In this document: positions 60,984 through 64,000 of the stretch, in pieces
Layout of the letters: each line of letters opens with the position of its first letter
Numbering within the stretch: the first letter of the stretch is position 1
From: an uncultured Oleiphilaceae bacterium
Lineage (GTDB): Bacteria > Pseudomonadota > Gammaproteobacteria > Pseudomonadales > Oleiphilaceae
Length of the DNA: 64,000 nt
Direction of reading: 5' to 3'
Assembly (NCBI GenBank): GCA_913060665.1
Contig: CAJXUY010000017.1
Span: forward strand, 49,760 to 113,759
Notes under the pieces: generated by a model
The model's database searches: none
Told to the model about the DNA's origin: nothing
What the model saw: the letters and a program-made list of their open reading frames with translations, nothing else
Position numbers and translations under genes: made by a program

Positions 60984-62840
60984 TTGAAGTTATTTAGACT
61001 TATTTTACTATTTTTTTTAATAATACTCTCAAACTACACTTTTGCTGTTCTACCAAGCAGTTTTACGCTTAAGCGATTAGGTCTCTTTGAAGAGGACAAT
61101 AAAAATACAGATGGTACTTTCTACGGTTTTTATCATGATACTAAGAAAGCAGGCTATGTTACTGGTTTTAGTAAGCGGTATAAGGATAACTCTGATGCAG
61201 GCCAATCTACTTGGATATTTGATGGTGAAGTGTCTAAACGTATTGGGTTGTTTGAAGGGCTACATAATAGAAATGACGGGTATCAAAAGTCCTTCATTCG
61301 TAACTTAAGTCGTAACGGAAGCGTTGTAGGCAACAGTATTCAATATAGCGGAAGGAAAAAGTCTGGCCAGTCTGCATGGTTTTACAATGGTCTCAGCACA
61401 CAAATTATCGGTTTATCTGACGATCTTCATACCAATTACAAAGGTTATAGCGACTCTAATGTCATTAAACTAAATGGCGCAGGGCAAATAATCGGGTCTA
61501 GTAAAAGGTATATCGGGCGCCTGCCTGCAGGGGATACGGCATGGCTATACAGTAATGGTGTTACAAAACGTATTGGCCTTATTGATAGTGAGCACACTAA
61601 TGCTCTAAATAATCAACAATCTAGTAAGCCTCATTTTATAAATGATTCGGGAGATGTAACGGGGGTAAGTACCCGGTATTTGAAAGATTCAAAGTCTAGA
61701 AAAAATATTGGGCAATCGCCTTGGATCTTTGATGGCATAACAACTAATCGAATAGGGTTCATCGATGGTGATCATACTAAGGATAATGGTTATAGGTTTA
61801 GTACGGTTGTTCACATGAATGAAGTAGGACAGGTTGCGGGTAATACAAAAAGGTACATTGGTAACTCTGGCGCTGGTTGGTCATCATGGTTGTATTCTTC
61901 AGGTAATATGGTGCGAATCGGATTATTTGATACAGAGCATACCAGAGATACTAATTCTCAAAATAGTAGAGTATCTGCGCTAAACAATATTGGCCAAGCT
62001 GTTGGTAATAGTACTCGCTTTGATGGCCATGAAATCATTGGTGAGTCAGCATGGGTTTATGAGAATAATCACACCACTCGTATTGGTTTAACTGATGGTG
62101 AACATACTCGTGCTGATGGCTACCAAGAGAGCAAAACTCGCTTTCTGAATGATGGAGGGTATGCTACGGGAACAAGTAATCGCTATAGTGGGAACTTAGA
62201 AGTCGGGAAGTCAGCTTGGGTTTACAAAGATAATAAAACCAAGCGTATTGGTTTAACCGATCAGCGACATACTAGGGATGATGGTTTTCAAAAAGCCTTT
62301 GCTCATTTCCCAAACATGTCTGGTCAATTAGTAGGTAGAAGCGATAGATTTAAAGGTGATAAAAATCATGGACAAACTGCTTGGTTCTACGATTTTAAAA
62401 GTGATACGACTATTGAGCTCAGCATGTCAGAAAATAGTGAAGGCTATGCATATTCGTTAGCACACTATTTGGGTGATGACGGCTTAGTGCTAGGAACTTA
62501 TGAGCTTTTTGATGAAGATGATAAATCATTGGGAAAGCGTGCTTTTCATTTTACCATTGAAGATGGAATGTTAGATTTAGGCGAACTAACTTCAGAGATA
62601 GGGCTGGATGTATCTAAATATGATTGGGCCAGTTTAACTAGTGCTACATCCAACGGCAATGCTGAACATATAGTTGGCAACGGAACTACTCTGAGTGGAA
62701 GTGGTGCCGTTTATTTTTTAAAGCCAATTACGGAAGAACCTGTGTTGCTTGTTTCTAGTAGAGTATGGGGTGGAGTATTAGTTTGTATTATTTTACTAGG
62801 TATTGGCTATCGAAAATATTCTTCAAGTCATCGAGATTAA
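60984..62840 (+). CDS. Exported HAF-repeat-like protein (DUF3466-like)
   Basis: A 618-aa protein from a TTG start with an AAAGGA site. Residues 1-22 are a signal peptide (LFRLILLFFLIILSNYTFA). About nine repeats of roughly 50 aa follow, each with a block like GQSAWVYDGNxTKRIGL then HTRDDGYQ and VGNSxRY-G. The C-terminal end has a membrane helix (VWGGVLVCIILLGIGY) and a basic tail, the plan of a sorted or membrane-anchored surface protein. HAF/DUF3466 repeats are thought to form extracellular propellers. Confidence 0.78.
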   Translation: MKLFRLILLFFLIILSNYTFAVLPSSFTLKRLGLFEEDNKNTDGTFYGFYHDTKKAGYVTGFSKRYKDNSDAGQSTWIFDGEVSKRIGLFEGLHNRNDGYQKSFIRNLSRNGSVVGNSIQYSGRKKSGQSAWFYNGLSTQIIGLSDDLHTNYKGYSDSNVIKLNGAGQIIGSSKRYIGRLPAGDTAWLYSNGVTKRIGLIDSEHTNALNNQQSSKPHFINDSGDVTGVSTRYLKDSKSRKNIGQSPWIFDGITTNRIGFIDGDHTKDNGYRFSTVVHMNEVGQVAGNTKRYIGNSGAGWSSWLYSSGNMVRIGLFDTEHTRDTNSQNSRVSALNNIGQAVGNSTRFDGHEIIGESAWVYENNHTTRIGLTDGEHTRADGYQESKTRFLNDGGYATGTSNRYSGNLEVGKSAWVYKDNKTKRIGLTDQRHTRDDGFQKAFAHFPNMSGQLVGRSDRFKGDKNHGQTAWFYDFKSDTTIELSMSENSEGYAYSLAHYLGDDGLVLGTYELFDEDDKSLGKRAFHFTIEDGMLDLGELTSEIGLDVSKYDWASLTSATSNGNAEHIVGNGTTLSGSGAVYFLKPITEEPVLLVSSRVWGGVLVCIILLGIGYRKYSSSHRD

Positions 62841-62914
62841 TAGGCAGCTTATCCAAACCTGAGTTTCTGGAGTTAATAAACGGAGCAGAGCTTAGGGATG
62901 CGCAAGAATAAAGT

Positions 62915-63640
62915 ATGAAAATAGTAGATTCAAATAAGTTTGGTGCATTGACTGAAGATGCCGTTAAAAAGTTAGAATTTCAGATTGGTGCCTTACTTCC
63001 TAAAGAATATAGAGCATTCCTTCTTAAGCATAATGGCGGAAAACCGGCATCTTCCGATTTTAAGTTGGGGGAAGGTGACATCACCGGGCTTCATCATATC
63101 TATGGGATATTTGAACAAGACAATCACAGTAACATTTTAAATAACTATAACGTGTTTAAAGGAAGAATTAAGAAAGAACTATTGCCGTTTGCGGACGACT
63201 CATTTGGGAATCAAATTTGTATAGGCATAAAAAATAAATACATTGGTAAAATCTATTTCTGGGATCATGAGTTTGACGGAAGTTTTTTCAAATCCAAAGC
63301 TATAACTCTTATTGCGAATAGTTTTAATGACTTTCTTGATAGTTTGTTTGAGTATGTCGACCCTGATGAGTCGGTGTTATCAAGAGTTATTCGACTGGGC
63401 GATATTGCTGAATTATCCAACCTTATTGAGAATGGCTTAAATATCGAAGCGACTGATGAACATGGAAGAACGATTATAGAAAGAAGTACAATTGAAGGTC
63501 ATGATCAAATGATTGAATACTTGTTTGAGCTTGGCGCTCAACTTAAGACCTCCTTAGAGTTAGCTGAGAAAAACGCTAAATATTTTGAGTCACACTTAAC
63601 AACGGTACGTTTATTAAAAAAGCTTAGCAGCAAGAAATAA
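62915..63640 (+). CDS. SMI1/KNR4 (SUKH) domain protein with ankyrin repeats
   Basis: A 241-aa protein. Residues about 10-145 are SUKH-type: LEFQIGALLPKEYRAFLLKH, NGGKPASSDF, LPFADDSFGNQICIGI and YFWDHEF. From about 152, SRVIRLGDIAELSNLIENGL, NIEATDEHGRTIIERSTIEG and MIEYLFELGAQ form about two ankyrin repeats. SUKH proteins are classic immunity proteins of polymorphic toxin systems. No toxin lies directly next to it, so it may be an orphan immunity gene. Confidence 0.85.
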   Translation: MKIVDSNKFGALTEDAVKKLEFQIGALLPKEYRAFLLKHNGGKPASSDFKLGEGDITGLHHIYGIFEQDNHSNILNNYNVFKGRIKKELLPFADDSFGNQICIGIKNKYIGKIYFWDHEFDGSFFKSKAITLIANSFNDFLDSLFEYVDPDESVLSRVIRLGDIAELSNLIENGLNIEATDEHGRTIIERSTIEGHDQMIEYLFELGAQLKTSLELAEKNAKYFESHLTTVRLLKKLSSKK

Positions 63641-63644
63641 TCTA

Positions 63645-63851
63645 TCAAGGGTAGCGAACCGTCCTACCATCACTATGCAATACCCAAAGGTCATGATCAT
63701 TCCCAGATTTTGGGACTGGATTATCACGAGTTAATGCCGTAAGAGTTTCATTCAATTGATCGAGAACGTGTGTTCTTGATTCAGACCTGACACGAATGCA
63801 CTCATCTAGCATTTCTTCCATCGTAGCTGCTTCTATAGCGTTTTCTGACAT
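63645..63851 (-). CDS. Small hypothetical protein, paralogue of the 11627 gene
   Basis: A 68-aa protein from the ATG at 63851, which has a TAGGAG ribosome site; an upstream ATG at 63884 is less likely. It shares EEMLDE-IRVR--SR-HVLDQLNETLTAL and DLWVLHSDGRTVRY with the gene at 11627. Upstream on the minus strand, TTTGCTATACTTTAC contains a good -10 (TATACT), also present in similar form in the other copy. The pair lie about 52 kb apart in the same orientation. Confidence 0.72.
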   Translation of the reverse strand: MSENAIEAATMEEMLDECIRVRSESRTHVLDQLNETLTALTRDNPVPKSGNDHDLWVLHSDGRTVRYP

Positions 63852-63884
63852 ATTAAAATCTCCTACATAAGTAAAGTATAGCAA

Positions 63885-64000
63885 ATGAAAATACTAGCTC
63901 GTGTAAAAGCTTGGTCTTAGTGGCTAAGATTTCAAATGTATAAGGGTAAGCGATCAATAAACCCCACCTAACATCATCGCAGATATTCAAATACGCTCAA
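63885..64000. other. Window end, no gene seen
   Basis: The left part carries the minus-strand promoter of the 63645 gene. The remainder has no open frame or repeat that can be judged within the window. Confidence 0.3.

Overview
The window reads as an accessory (defence and mobile-element) region of a moderately AT-rich gammaproteobacterium, probably marine. The grounds are the families present: Tn7-like and IS21-like transposition genes, a secreted RHS locus, HipBA, mobile mystery A/B, and HAF- and RTX-type surface proteins. No rRNA, no intact tRNA, no housekeeping operon and no CRISPR array is visible, so a species call is not supported.

Layout. (1) 1-10.3 kb, minus strand: a type I restriction-modification operon read as WYL regulator, hsdM, hsdS, DUF4268, DUF3800, a hypothetical gene and then hsdR, which runs off the window. 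(2) 10.4-18.9 kb: an HTH-like gene, a small gene with a paralogue at 63.6 kb, then a Tn7-like core tnsA-tnsB-tnsC with two tniQ/tnsD genes and a DnaQ-like exonuclease overlapping the second tniQ. (3) 19-28.9 kb, cargo: mobile mystery A/B (Xre plus Fic), a class 3 lipase with an SGNH hydrolase, a small membrane protein convergent with a TIR-TM-Asp-box protein, an Xre gene with a second exonuclease, and an ABC-3C system cut off by an IS3 element. (4) 30.2-39.9 kb, 'element 1': a left-end site array, DUF4288 gene, orphan RHS tip, Lamassu-like pair, then tyrosine recombinase, degenerate Toprim protein, IstB, IstA, small winged-helix-like gene, a divergent gene of unknown function and a right-end site array. 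(5) 39.9-50.8 kb: another left-end array abutted to element 1, a small cassette between two 41-bp palindromic sites, and an RHS toxin operon split into three secreted pieces, followed by decayed backbone genes. (6) 50.9-59.1 kb, 'element 2': the same plan as element 1 with HipBA as cargo. (7) 59.1-64 kb: small hypothetical, membrane, HAF-repeat and SUKH/ankyrin genes.

Main result. Elements 1 and 2 look like members of a hybrid mobile-element class. Each has IS21-type IstA/IstB, a DnaG-like Toprim protein that has lost key residues, a tyrosine recombinase, a small DNA-binding-like protein and a conserved divergent gene. Four terminal arrays were found by eye. Each has an 8-bp tip beginning TGT (TGTGGGCG at two left ends, also the Tn7 tip) and then four 17-bp sites spaced 22, 23 and 22 bp; one array is 1 bp short in the last interval. 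At 39.93 kb a right end and a left end of the same subtype are separated by 2 bp, like the reactive junction of tandem IS21. Fragments of an RHS core gene lie beside both recombinases, suggesting a link between these elements and RHS tip capture.

Function. The restriction-modification, Lamassu-like, TIR, Fic, HipBA and (broken) ABC-3C genes are known or plausible anti-phage or dormancy systems. The RHS operon with its adjacent immunity-like gene is a secreted toxin locus. The transposition genes explain how they accumulated. All assignments are from reading motifs; no database search was run.
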